In this document: piece after piece, positions 54,188 to 62,654 of the stretch | Layout: each line of letters begins with the position of its first letter | Position numbering within the stretch: position 1 is the first letter of the stretch | Assembly: GCA_902363535.1 (NCBI GenBank) | Contig: CABJAE010000007.1 | Location: 1-64,000, forward strand | Direction: 5' to 3' | DNA length: 64,000 bases | DNA from: Peptoniphilaceae bacterium | GTDB taxonomy: Bacteria; Bacillota; Clostridia; Tissierellales; Peptoniphilaceae | Made by a program: the position numbers and the translations under genes | Notes under the pieces: generated by a model | Database searches by the model: none | Told to the model about the DNA's origin: nothing | What the model saw: the letters and a program-made list of their open reading frames with translations, nothing else

Positions 54188-54267
54188 GTTCCCGTCGTGG
54201 TGCTATAAGAAGCCCGATGATATAATGATTAAAACAGCCAAAGCACTAAATAAGAAAGAGGTGCCCA

Positions 54268-55110
54268 TTGAGTATTTCGAAAAAATCCAAGCTTCCCAAG
54301 CGAGAGTTTCGCATCATCAAAGATAAGTACGTTCCGGAAATCGAATCCTCTCTTCGCAAAAAACCCGTGCTCATGCCCAACGCCATTTACAATGCCAGCG
54401 GCATTCGCATTCAGGGCACGCGAATCAAGTCCCTGATCTTTTCCACGGACATCGCCATTATTCGCAATTCAAACGCCCAGGCTGTCTTCGCCGTCTATCC
54501 TTTTACGCCCCAGCTGGCCATCGTGCAGTCCATTATTCAGGGCTCTTCCATTCCCGTCTTCGCCGGCGTCGGCGGCGGCACCACTTCCGGTGCCCGAAGC
54601 GTCTCCATCGCTTTGGAATGCGAACTTTTAGGTGCCTACGGCGTCGTGGTAAACACCCCCATGAAAAACGAAGTCATTCGGGATATGTACGAGGTCTTGG
54701 ACATTCCCATTATCGCCACCGTGGTCTCTAAACACGATGACTTCGTCGGCAAGATCAACGCCGGCGCACGGATTTTAAACGTGTCCGGCGGCAAGCGCAC
54801 GGCGGAGCTCGTAGCCTATGTGCGTAGCATTATCGGAAATGAATTTCCTATTATCGCCACAGGCGGCGACGACGAGTCCAAGATTCACGCCACCACGCAA
54901 GCCGGTGCCAATGCCATTACCTACACACCCCCGTCCACATCGGAGCTGTTTAAAACCATGATGGAAGATTACAGAGAAAAGAGCGTCGAAAGCGGCAACA
55001 AACCCAACGACCCGACCAATCTCCACGTGGAAGAATTTAAGCGCGACCTCGTCTTCCCCGCCGATTCCATCGAATATATAGAACCGGAGTTTCCCCATGA
55101 CGAAAAGTAA
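54268..55110 (+). CDS. Conserved TIM-barrel-like protein, function unknown
   Basis: A 280-residue protein that I do not recognise as a named enzyme. Alternating beta-alpha segments run FAVYPF, IPVFAGVGGGTTSG, AYGVVVNTPM, IPIIATVV, ARILNVSGG, FPIIATGG and ANAITYTPP, an arrangement like IMPDH/GMP-reductase-type or phosphate-binding TIM barrels, with a glycine-rich loop GVGGGTTSGARS and a terminal GGD-like phosphate site. No catalytic Cys loop is seen. The start is TTG (54268) with AGAGGTG upstream. It overlaps the next gene by 14 bases. Confidence 0.6.
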   Translation: MSISKKSKLPKREFRIIKDKYVPEIESSLRKKPVLMPNAIYNASGIRIQGTRIKSLIFSTDIAIIRNSNAQAVFAVYPFTPQLAIVQSIIQGSSIPVFAGVGGGTTSGARSVSIALECELLGAYGVVVNTPMKNEVIRDMYEVLDIPIIATVVSKHDDFVGKINAGARILNVSGGKRTAELVAYVRSIIGNEFPIIATGGDDESKIHATTQAGANAITYTPPSTSELFKTMMEDYREKSVESGNKPNDPTNLHVEEFKRDLVFPADSIEYIEPEFPHDEK

Positions 55111-56188
55111 ACTCAACGAAAATCTGATTACCGTCGCTTTAATTTTTCTCATCATCCTGCTCTTCAGCACGACGCGGAAATTTTTAAGCCCCGTTTATAA
55201 TGTCATCATGTCCCTGATCGTGCCCTTGATCCTGGCCATTTATATTTTCTACGCCTTCAGGCCCGTGCGGGACAAATTGACCCAATGGACGAAGAAGCCC
55301 GGCCTTTCCGCCGTGCTCACCTTCCTCCTCTTTATCGCCATTACCATCGGCCTCTTTTACGTCACCTTTACCATGATCTACGATCAGGCCGCGAGCTTTT
55401 TCTCCGATTTCGACGTGAAGGCGCTGGCAAGTTACTCTCAGTCGGATTTTTATAAGCAGATCAACGACTACGTCCCCCTGGGCGATTACATCGCGAAATT
55501 CGAAGCGTGGCTTCAAGGCTTTGCCGGCGACATTCCCCGCCTCTTAGGCAAGGGCCTTTCCAATATCGGCGCCGTGGGAAGCCTCCTTCTCCTCATGGTC
55601 TTGGGGCTTTTCTACCTGTTAAAGGATGAAGATGACGCCGTGAAGGCCATTCAATACCTGGCCCGAGGAAAGTATTACGAACGTATCATGGACATCTTAG
55701 GCCAAATCCACCGCACCTTGGAAACCTACATTTCCGGGCAGATTCTCGTCGCCTGCATCTTGGGCGTGCTCATGTTTATCGGCTACACCGTCATCGGCCT
55801 GAAATACAAACTTTCCCTCGCCGCCATCGCCTTGGTCTTTAACTTCATTCCCTTTATCGGCCCCTTTTTAGGCGCCGCACCGGCGGTCCTCGTGGGCCTC
55901 ACCATGGGCGGCGGCATGGTGATGAAAGTCATCGTCGTGAGCATCTTGGTGCAACAGCTGGAAGGCAATGTCATTACCCCCAATATTATGGGCAACAAAT
56001 TGGACATCCATCCCTTCGTGGTCATCGTGGCGGTCATGATCTGCGCCAATCTCTTCGGCGTCCTCGGCGCCCTCATCGCATCGCCTCTGTATATGTGTTT
56101 AAAAATTATCATCAATGGCATTCGCAACGAACGCTTTGACAACAAAAACCAATGCGCCATTCCTGAGGAAGAAGGCGCAGAGTCATAA
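55097..56188 (+). CDS. AI-2E-family membrane protein (YtvI/PerM-like)
   Basis: A 363-residue membrane protein with about seven helices. The family opening (VALIFLIILLFSTTRKFLSPVYNVIMSLIVPLILA) and the C-terminal block LEGNVITPNIMGNKLDIHPFVVI are diagnostic. Family members export small molecules or act in ion balance; most lack proof of autoinducer export. It overlaps the preceding gene, so the two form a unit. Confidence 0.88.
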   Translation: MTKSKLNENLITVALIFLIILLFSTTRKFLSPVYNVIMSLIVPLILAIYIFYAFRPVRDKLTQWTKKPGLSAVLTFLLFIAITIGLFYVTFTMIYDQAASFFSDFDVKALASYSQSDFYKQINDYVPLGDYIAKFEAWLQGFAGDIPRLLGKGLSNIGAVGSLLLLMVLGLFYLLKDEDDAVKAIQYLARGKYYERIMDILGQIHRTLETYISGQILVACILGVLMFIGYTVIGLKYKLSLAAIALVFNFIPFIGPFLGAAPAVLVGLTMGGGMVMKVIVVSILVQQLEGNVITPNIMGNKLDIHPFVVIVAVMICANLFGVLGALIASPLYMCLKIIINGIRNERFDNKNQCAIPEEEGAES

Positions 56189-56217
56189 AGGATCGTTGAT
56201 TTGAATCGTGATCTTTC

Positions 56218-56244
56218 GCCCTCGGCTATGCCGGGGGCTTTTTT
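56218..56244 (+). terminator. Terminator after the AI-2E-family gene
   Basis: GCCCTCGGC (56218-56226) pairs with GCCGGGGGC (56230-56238) with one T-G, followed by six T. Confidence 0.88.
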
Positions 56245-56248
56245 GCGC

Positions 56249-56280
56249 AAAAAAATCGGGCAAGCGCGTGCTTACCCGAT
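56249..56280 (-). terminator. Terminator of the serC-serA-DUF1015 unit
   Basis: ATCGGGCAAGC (56255-56265) pairs with GCTTACCCGAT (56270-56280) with one G-T. On the minus strand a run of seven T follows. Confidence 0.88.
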
Positions 56281-56293
56281 GAATGCAATTTAA

Positions 56294-57523
56294 TTAGTTT
56301 ATTTCGTCCAGTTCGTGGATAAAGAGCCCGCTTCTCGGCTTGGGCTCAAACCAAGTGGATTTCGGCGGCATGACTTTGCCCCCGTCGGCCACAGCCATGA
56401 GCTCCTCGAGGGCCGTGGGATACATGGAAAAGGCCACGGCCATATCCTCGTGCACCCGCCGCTCCAATTCCTTTAAGCCGCGAACGCCGCCGACAAAGTC
56501 GATGCGCTCATCGCTTCTGGGATCCTCGATGCCCAAGACGGGCGCGAGGAGATTGTCCTGCAGAATGGACACGTCCAAGGCCTCGATGACATCGTCGGGC
56601 ACCTGCCCCTTAAAGTTCAGGCGATACCAACGATCCGTAAGAAACATGCCGAATTCGCCCTTCTTCTCGGGACGGACGGCATCATCCGTTTCGGTGACGA
56701 CAAATTTTTCCTCGAGCTTTTCGAGAAATTCCTCTTCACTTAATCCGTTTAAATCCGCCACCACCCGATTGTAGTCGTAGACGTGGAGCTGATCCGCGGG
56801 ATAGAGAATGGCCATGAAGTAATTGTACTCCGTGTCCCCATCCCCGGGGCCGAATTGTTCCCGGCGCAGCTTCGCCACCCGCACCGCCGATGCCGAGCGG
56901 TGATGGCCGTCGGCGATGTAAAGGGCATCTTGTTTTTTAAATGCTTCCACAAGCCCGTCCACGATCTCCCGATCGGAGAGAGTCCACACCCGGTGGGTCA
57001 TGTTGTCGTCGGTGGTGAAATCCAGCTCCGGTTCCCCCGCCGTGCCCTTTGCAATCAAATCGGCGATGGCTTCGTCGTCGCGATAGGTGAGAAAGATCGG
57101 CCCTGTCTGGGCATTGAGGCGGTCGATGTGATCCACCCTGTCTTCTTCTTTTTCCCGGCGGGTCTTTTCGTGCTTTTTAATGCGGTCCCCCAGATAATCG
57201 TCCACGGAGGCGAGGCACATAAGGCCCCGCTGTTTGCGCATGCCGTCGTCCAGCTCGTAGACGTACATATTCCGCGCATCGTCCCGCTCGAAAATCCCCG
57301 CCGCCTTCATGGCTTCGAAATTTTTCGCCGCCACATCGTTTATGGGCCCGTCGAATGCCTCCGCCGTGGCGGCAGGCAGATCCACCTGCAGAAAGGAGCG
57401 AGGGTGTTTTTTTATTTCCTCCGCCGCTTCTTTCGTGGAGTACACGTCGTAAGGCAGGGCCGCCACGTCTTTTGCGAAATTATTTTTCGGCCGCAGGGCC
57501 TTGAAATCTTTAATGGTAACCAT
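56294..57523 (-). CDS. DUF1015-family protein
   Basis: A 409-residue protein with the DUF1015 opening KALRPKNNFAKDVAALPYDVYST, IADGHHRSASAVRVAKLRRE, and a C-terminal VMPPKSTWFEPKPRSGLFIHEL. The DGHHR motif and conserved acidic residues suggest a nucleotidyl or phosphoryl active site. In Clostridia it commonly follows serC-serA, as here, and has been linked to serine metabolism, possibly replacing or supporting the missing phosphoserine step. The family has been proposed to act as a SerK-like kinase; treat that as tentative. Confidence 0.85.
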   Translation of the reverse strand: MVTIKDFKALRPKNNFAKDVAALPYDVYSTKEAAEEIKKHPRSFLQVDLPAATAEAFDGPINDVAAKNFEAMKAAGIFERDDARNMYVYELDDGMRKQRGLMCLASVDDYLGDRIKKHEKTRREKEEDRVDHIDRLNAQTGPIFLTYRDDEAIADLIAKGTAGEPELDFTTDDNMTHRVWTLSDREIVDGLVEAFKKQDALYIADGHHRSASAVRVAKLRREQFGPGDGDTEYNYFMAILYPADQLHVYDYNRVVADLNGLSEEEFLEKLEEKFVVTETDDAVRPEKKGEFGMFLTDRWYRLNFKGQVPDDVIEALDVSILQDNLLAPVLGIEDPRSDERIDFVGGVRGLKELERRVHEDMAVAFSMYPTALEELMAVADGGKVMPPKSTWFEPKPRSGLFIHELDEIN

Positions 57524-57531
57524 AGTAGCTC

Positions 57532-58710
57532 CTAGAAAAACCGCACGCGGACCACGCCGTCGATGTTTAAAATCTTTTCCCGAAGGCCTTCGTGAACGGG
57601 GGAGTCGATGTCGATCATGGTGTAGGCCCAGTCCACCCGGTGGCGGTTCAGGAGATTGGCGATGTTGATTTCCTCATCGGCCAAGACCTTGGTGATTTGC
57701 CCAAGCATGTTGGGAATATTCCGGTGATTGACCGTGAGCCGGCCCATGCTGTTGCAGATGCCCATATTGGAATCGGGGAAGTTCACCGAGTGGCGAATGT
57801 TGCCGTGATCCAAGTAATCCACCAATTGGCGCACCACCATGATGGCGGAATTTTCTTCGCTTTCCGGCGTGGAGGCGCCCAAGTGGGGAATGTTAATGGT
57901 GTGGGGCAGGCGCATGGTCTCCGGATCGGGGAAGTCCACCACGTAATTCACCACGACGCCGGCGTCCATGAATTTCTTCAGGGCCTTCACATCCACCAGG
58001 CCGCCTCTGGCGATATTAATGAGGCGCAGGCCCGGCTTGGCGATGGAGAGCAGCTCCGCGCCGACGAAATTCTTCGTATCCGCCGTGTAGGGAATGTGCA
58101 GGGTAATGTAATCCGCCTTGTTAAAGAGGGCCTTGGGATCTTCCACCACATTGACCCGCGTGTCCAGATTCAGCGCGTTGCCGATGGAGAGAAAGGGATC
58201 GAAGCCCATGACGTTCATGCCCATGTCGATGCCCATTTTCGCCACGCGACGCCCGGTGGCGCCGAGGCCGACGACGCCCAGGGTCTTGCCCATAAGCTCG
58301 GGGCCGGCGAAGCGCTTCTTCGCCGCTTCCACATCTTTTCCGATGGCATCGCCCTTGTAATTTCTCACCCAGTCGATGCCGCCGAGCACATCCCTCGAGG
58401 AAAGAAGCAGAGCCAGAAGCACCAGCTCCTTCACGCCGTTGGCATTGGCCCCCGGGGCCTTGGTGACGACGATGCCCTTTTCCGAGCAGCGGTCGATGGG
58501 AATGTTGTTGACCCCTGCGCCGGCCCGGCCTACGAAGCGCACATTGGGGCCGAATTCGAAATCGTGAAGATCCGCACTGCGCACCAAAATGGCGTCGGGA
58601 TCTTCCACGTCCGGCGACGCGATAAAATTCGCCGGCAATAGCTTCAGCCCTTCTTTCGAAATATTGTTCATGGTCTTGATTTTATAGACCCGCCGTTCAT
58701 CCTTAGCCAC
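57532..58710 (-). CDS. serA: 3-phosphoglycerate dehydrogenase
   Basis: About 392 residues: a D-2-hydroxyacid dehydrogenase core with NAD loop GVVGLGATGRRVAKMG, RINIARGG-type catalytic region (LINIARGGLVDVKAL) and HTINIPHLGASTPESEEN, then a C-terminal ACT domain (about 315-392). It oxidises 3-phosphoglycerate for serine synthesis. I chose GTG at 58710 because GAGGTG lies four bases before it; a TTG at 58722 is possible. It overlaps serC by eight bases. Confidence 0.92.
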   Translation of the reverse strand: MAKDERRVYKIKTMNNISKEGLKLLPANFIASPDVEDPDAILVRSADLHDFEFGPNVRFVGRAGAGVNNIPIDRCSEKGIVVTKAPGANANGVKELVLLALLLSSRDVLGGIDWVRNYKGDAIGKDVEAAKKRFAGPELMGKTLGVVGLGATGRRVAKMGIDMGMNVMGFDPFLSIGNALNLDTRVNVVEDPKALFNKADYITLHIPYTADTKNFVGAELLSIAKPGLRLINIARGGLVDVKALKKFMDAGVVVNYVVDFPDPETMRLPHTINIPHLGASTPESEENSAIMVVRQLVDYLDHGNIRHSVNFPDSNMGICNSMGRLTVNHRNIPNMLGQITKVLADEEINIANLLNRHRVDWAYTMIDIDSPVHEGLREKILNIDGVVRVRFF

Positions 58711-59782
58711 GTTGCACCTCAAATTCCTTCATATAATTTACCAAGGCCTTTACGCCGCTTATGTCCATGGCGTTATAAAGGCTCGCCCGCATGCCGCCCA
58801 CGCTTCGGTGGCCCTTTACATTATAAAGGCCCTTGGCCTTGGCGCCGGCGACAAAATCCCCGTCCAAGTCCTTGTCTCCCGTCAGAAAGACCACATTGGT
58901 CAGGGAGCGATCTGCGGCGGGAATATTATTTTTAAAGAGGGCGCTGTTGTCGATTGTTTCATATAAAAGCGCCGCCTTTTCCCTGTTCCGCGCCTCCATG
59001 GCTTCCACGCCGCCCATTTTCTTCACCCAATCCATGACCAGGCCGCAAATATAAATGCTGTAACAGGGCGGGGTATTGAACATGGAGTCCTTTTCCAAAT
59101 GGGTCTTGTAATCCAACATGGTGGGCAGCTCGCCCTTTTCCTTTTTCAAGAGATCCTTCTTCACGATGACCACGGTGACGCCGCTGGGGCCCAGATTCTT
59201 TTGCGCCCCGGCAAAGATGAGGCCGCAGCGATTCACGTCGTAGACCTCGCTTAAAATATTCGACGACATATCCGCCACCACCGTGCCCTTTATTGCCGCC
59301 AACCGGTCCGGGGCGAGGCGGGTGCCGTAAATCGTGTTGTTCACGCAGACGTAAGTATAGACGCTGTCTTTCGCCCCTTGGCCCAGGTTGGGATAATAAT
59401 TAAAATTATCCTCCTCCGACGAGGCGACGGCCTTCACGGGATAAAGCATGGCCGCTTCCTTGTAGGCCTTCTTCGCCCAAGAGCCTGAGATCACGTAGGA
59501 AGCCGATTGGCCGTCGGATAAAAGATTCATAGGGATCATGGTAAATTGCAAAGACGCGCCCCCTTGCAAAAAGAGCACCTCGTGATCCTCATCCAGATTC
59601 AGAAGGGATCGAAGGGATTCCTTTGCTGCAGCGTGAATGGCCCCGTACTCGCTTGAGCGGTGACTCATTTCCATAACCGACATGCCGCATCCGTTGTAAT
59701 TCAACATATCCTTCGATGCCTGCTCCAAAACCTCCACCGGTAAAGTGGCGGGGCCGGCGGAAAAATTAAACACTCTTTCCAT
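58703..59782 (-). CDS. serC: Phosphoserine aminotransferase
   Basis: A 359-residue PLP enzyme. NFSAGPATLPVEVLEQA opens it, and FAGAQKNLGPSGVTVVIVKKDLL holds the PLP lysine. GHRSVGGMRASLYNAM binds substrate near the end. It uses glutamate to make phosphoserine. First gene of serC-serA-DUF1015, with AGGAGG before the ATG. No serB is seen. Confidence 0.96.
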   Translation of the reverse strand: MERVFNFSAGPATLPVEVLEQASKDMLNYNGCGMSVMEMSHRSSEYGAIHAAAKESLRSLLNLDEDHEVLFLQGGASLQFTMIPMNLLSDGQSASYVISGSWAKKAYKEAAMLYPVKAVASSEEDNFNYYPNLGQGAKDSVYTYVCVNNTIYGTRLAPDRLAAIKGTVVADMSSNILSEVYDVNRCGLIFAGAQKNLGPSGVTVVIVKKDLLKKEKGELPTMLDYKTHLEKDSMFNTPPCYSIYICGLVMDWVKKMGGVEAMEARNREKAALLYETIDNSALFKNNIPAADRSLTNVVFLTGDKDLDGDFVAGAKAKGLYNVKGHRSVGGMRASLYNAMDISGVKALVNYMKEFEVQRG

Positions 59783-59839
59783 TACAAACCTCCTACGTAT
59801 AAATCACTGTAAAGCACTAAAGCTTATAGATAATTCAAC

Positions 59840-59868
59840 ATTATACGCCCTCGGGGATGAAGATACAA
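59840..59868 (-). promoter_or_regulatory. Promoter of the serC operon
   Basis: Minus strand: -35 TTGTAT (59868-59863), 17-base spacer, perfect -10 TATAAT (59845-59840). An imperfect hairpin with arms GTAT..CGGC/GCCG..ATAC lies upstream at about 59890-59918. Confidence 0.8.
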
Positions 59869-59938
59869 TCCTCGCGATGTAAAAATAAAGTATACGGCGA
59901 AAATGAATGCCGCATACTCATATTCTCTCTGTTTAATT

Positions 59939-59961
59939 AAAAAACCACCCGGAGGTGGTTT
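59939..59961 (-). terminator. Terminator of the first Fic gene
   Basis: AAACCACC (59942-59949) pairs with GGTGGTTT (59954-59961) around CGGA. On the minus strand a T-run follows. Confidence 0.85.
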
Positions 59962-59992
59962 CAGAATTCTGAGCACGATAAAAAAACGAGTG

Positions 59993-61216
59993 CTACAGCT
60001 TGCCCATGAAAGATGTGTCTAATACATAGGTAATCGGACGATTTTTTATTCTTTTTATATAGCCGTCCTTTTCAAGTTCTTCAAATTCCTGCGTCGCCCT
60101 GTACTCACTGACACCGTCATCGATGAAGTTGATAAGCTCTCTACGTTCGATGCCCGAATTGTAATCAAAATGGTAGTTCTGTGACAAGAAGAACATCACG
60201 GTCTTCTTAAAGTTCGTTCCCAATCCATTATCTTGGTCAATACACTCTTCCGCACGACTTAGTTTTTCCAGATTTTTGTTAAGATAATCGATAATATCTT
60301 CCTGCCCGGCGACAAGTAGTTTTAGAAATGAATCGACGAAACCATTCATTTCCCCGCGATTTTGCGGCAAGTTCGTTGTACTAAATGCCTTATAGTAGTC
60401 CGCCTTTCTAATCCACGAGCCCCGAGCCAGAGACATGGCCGTAAGGTAGTTGTATTTTTCGACTAAATATAAACTGCCAATAAATCGACTTACGCGACCA
60501 TTTCCGTCATAAAAAGGGTGAATATAGCCGAAATAATAGTGGCCTATGGCGATCCGCAGCAACAAATCCACCGTATCGTCGGACATGAAATCGAGAAGAC
60601 GGCGCACTTTACTCTCGATTCTCTCTTCTCCCAAAATTCCGCGATGAATAATCTCGCCATCTACCGCATTCTTTTTCTGGACATAAACGACTTCTTTCCT
60701 GAAGTAATGACCGTCCGGCCGATCAGATTCCTTTATTTCACCTGCCGTGATTTCATCATAAATCTTGCGGACATCTTTTAGGTCTTTCGGAACTTCCAAG
60801 GAATCCTTTAACAATAGGTAGGAATTAATCATGCTATAGAAACGCTCGTGCCGCCCGCGGCCGGATGCAACCAATTTTCGCGTCGTCTCCACGATCTCCC
60901 GTTTGCTGGAGCGTACACCCTCAAGCTCGTTGGTGCTCTGCAATTCTCCGGAGATAATCTCGACTAAAAATGCTCTTTTCGCAATGAAAGGCAATTTGCT
61001 TTCCAAATTCGCTAAAAGCATGTCGTTTTGCCAAACGCGATCCATAAGCTTTGTTGTTTTTTGATTATACACGTAATACAACTCATAAGACCGGTCGTGT
61101 TTATAAGGTTTAATGTACAATTTCGTTCTCAGCGTCTCTTCGAAATCAAAACGATTCTTATAAATTGATTCGAAATTCTTTTTATCCGCATAAAAAACTT
61201 TGTGTAGGTACATCAT
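59993..61216 (-). CDS. Fic-domain protein with N-terminal inhibitory helix
   Basis: A 407-residue Fic protein. The catalytic loop HPFYDGNGR is at 233-241, with His to deprotonate the target and Arg/Asp for ATP. An inhibitory motif TNELEG (95-100) matches (S/T)xxxE(G/N), so it is a class II Fic kept silent by its own helix. A winged-helix-like C-terminal part (about 340-405, YRATQEFEELEKDGYIKRI) may bind DNA or substrate. The ATG at 61216 follows GGGAGGTG. It should attach AMP (or another nucleotide) to a target protein. Target unknown. Outside the att-like site at 61557. Confidence 0.88.
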   Translation of the reverse strand: MMYLHKVFYADKKNFESIYKNRFDFEETLRTKLYIKPYKHDRSYELYYVYNQKTTKLMDRVWQNDMLLANLESKLPFIAKRAFLVEIISGELQSTNELEGVRSSKREIVETTRKLVASGRGRHERFYSMINSYLLLKDSLEVPKDLKDVRKIYDEITAGEIKESDRPDGHYFRKEVVYVQKKNAVDGEIIHRGILGEERIESKVRRLLDFMSDDTVDLLLRIAIGHYYFGYIHPFYDGNGRVSRFIGSLYLVEKYNYLTAMSLARGSWIRKADYYKAFSTTNLPQNRGEMNGFVDSFLKLLVAGQEDIIDYLNKNLEKLSRAEECIDQDNGLGTNFKKTVMFFLSQNYHFDYNSGIERRELINFIDDGVSEYRATQEFEELEKDGYIKRIKNRPITYVLDTSFMGKL

Positions 61217-61351
61217 AAGATCACCTCCCAAATGAGGATACAAAAATTCCTACCTTATCACCCTTATTATATCATCGCGCATATCATCTATACCATGGTA
61301 TAGACGAAACAAGGCTAATTTTGAAAAATGAGTCCGTCTTTACCCGCTGTA

Positions 61352-61379
61352 ATTCTCGAAAAAGGCCTTTTTCGAGAAT
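61352..61379. repeat. Perfect 28-base palindrome
   Basis: ATTCTCGAAAAAGG (61352-61365) is followed directly by its exact complement CCTTTTTCGAGAAT (61366-61379), with no spacer. It could be a protein-binding site or a cruciform. No gene covers it. Confidence 0.7.
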
Positions 61380-61397
61380 AATGACCTCAAAAACCGA

Positions 61398-61436
61398 CGC
61401 TTATTTCCCCTAATCCTCCTTTTTCGGAAATAAGCG
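61398..61436. other. Long hairpin sharing sequence with the 28-base palindrome
   Basis: CGCTTATTTCC (61398-61408) pairs with GGAAATAAGCG (61426-61436). Both this and the palindrome just left carry CCTTTTTCG, suggesting related units. Confidence 0.6.
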
Positions 61437-61461
61437 TTCTTCTTTGCCCTTTTGCGCAAAT

Positions 61462-61490
61462 AAAAAACCGGACTGCAGATGCAATCCGGT
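61462..61490 (-). terminator. Orphan minus-strand terminator (likely the old ssrA terminator)
   Basis: ACCGGA (61467-61472) pairs with TCCGGT (61485-61490), extended by TGCA/TGCA inside. On the minus strand six T follow. No gene on that strand ends just upstream, but a tmRNA-3'-end-like sequence does, about 65 bases away. Confidence 0.7.
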
Positions 61491-61556
61491 CTCATGGGTA
61501 TCAAAATAGGATCATTCAAATAATAAATGGCTATTTCTTAACCGTTATGAAATTAT

Positions 61557-61576
61557 TGGTGGAGACGGCGGGGATC
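61557..61576 (-). mobile_element. Candidate att site: tmRNA (ssrA) 3'-end duplication
   Basis: On the minus strand this reads ATCCCCGCCGTCTCCACCA, nearly the last 19 bases of Bacillus-type tmRNA (ACTCCCACCGTCTCCACCA). The rest of a tmRNA is not adjacent. Elements that integrate at ssrA leave just such a 3'-end copy at one border. The intact gene would be to the right, outside the window, which fits the AT-rich, mobilisation-type DNA that begins here. Confidence 0.7.
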
Positions 61577-61830
61577 TAGGATATAGGCAAACAAATCGCA
61601 TGATAAGGCCGTTTGAAATAAATAGTGTGCAACCAGTGTGTAACGATAAATAGTCGGTGTAGTGTTCTGTTTTCAAACTAAATAAAACTTTAAATTAGAA
61701 GCGAAAGGCTTCCTGGATTTTTCAATTGATTGCTACTCAATTTCATTCAGATATTCAATGTTTGTGATAGAATTTAGAATGATATTATAGCAGAATATAA
61801 AAGAGCACAAAATGTAAGGAGTGAGAACCA
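61577..61830. other. AT-rich border region before the second Fic gene
   Basis: Together with 61217-61556 this forms a stretch of over 600 bases without a gene. The left half holds the palindrome, hairpin and terminator listed separately. This right half is AT-rich, and I see only a possible TATTAT -10 near 61783 and the AAGGAG site of the next gene. Confidence 0.5.
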
Positions 61831-62595
61831 ATGAATAATAAACTTCAAGAGTTAGAAGCTAGAAAAAGACATTTGAATCAAAAGATACAAACTATTTCAC
61901 AACATTTTTTAACCAGTTACGAGGAAGATTTTGCTATTCGATTCGCTCATGAATCTACAAAGATGGAAGGAAATACTCTGTCAATTTTCGAAGTCAAAAC
62001 TCTTCTAGTGGATCGAATTACAGTAGGAGGGAAAGAATTAAGAGAACTCTACGAAGTGATTAATCATCAGAAAGCCTTTGAGTATCTAAAAAAAGCGATT
62101 CTAGAAAACAGAGAATTCACAGAAGACCTAATCAAAGATCTCCACCAGATTATTACGGAAAATATTTTTCCCGGGGGTATCTATCGTCAAACTAATGTAC
62201 GGATCTCGGGTGCTTCCTTTATTCCTATCGATTGGACAGAGGTCAGAAATGAGATGTCCTATTTTATAGAACAATATACAGTTCGAAAGAAAGACTTATC
62301 AACGTTAGAATTAGCTGCATGGGTACATGCTGAGTTTGTCAAAATTCATCCATTCTCCGATGGCAACGGTAGAACAGCACGATTGCTTATGAATTATATT
62401 TTAATGGCCGATGATTTCTTGCCTATTAACATTTCTACAGAGAAACGGGCTGTATATTACGAAAGCCTCGATCAGTACGCTAAAGATCAGGACCTTGAAA
62501 AGTTTTTATTTTTGATTTGTGAAGAAGAAGAAAAAGCAATTAAGGATTATGAGATTGAATTACAGGTAGAAAAATCTCGTCCCTTTGAAAGATGA
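61831..62595 (+). CDS. Fic-domain protein, short class II form
   Basis: A 254-residue Fic protein. The catalytic loop HPFSDGNGR is intact at 173-181 and the inhibitory motif STKMEG is at 42-47, so it is an auto-inhibited, potentially active AMP-transferase. AAGGAG precedes the ATG. Base composition is AT-rich, unlike the core genes. It lies inside the presumed element. Its target is unknown; roles in toxin-like growth control of mobile DNA are common for such proteins. Confidence 0.87.
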   Translation: MNNKLQELEARKRHLNQKIQTISQHFLTSYEEDFAIRFAHESTKMEGNTLSIFEVKTLLVDRITVGGKELRELYEVINHQKAFEYLKKAILENREFTEDLIKDLHQIITENIFPGGIYRQTNVRISGASFIPIDWTEVRNEMSYFIEQYTVRKKDLSTLELAAWVHAEFVKIHPFSDGNGRTARLLMNYILMADDFLPINISTEKRAVYYESLDQYAKDQDLEKFLFLICEEEEKAIKDYEIELQVEKSRPFER

Positions 62596-62654
62596 TTGTA
62601 CTGAAATTCCTTTAGTCTATATAAGCTTTTCTCTGTTTGTTTCGGAGGTTATGA

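Noticed and set aside
57592..58641. 349-codon frame antisense to serA
   Set aside because: Same reason: the opposite strand is a complete, conserved enzyme; the antisense protein is low in complexity and without motifs.
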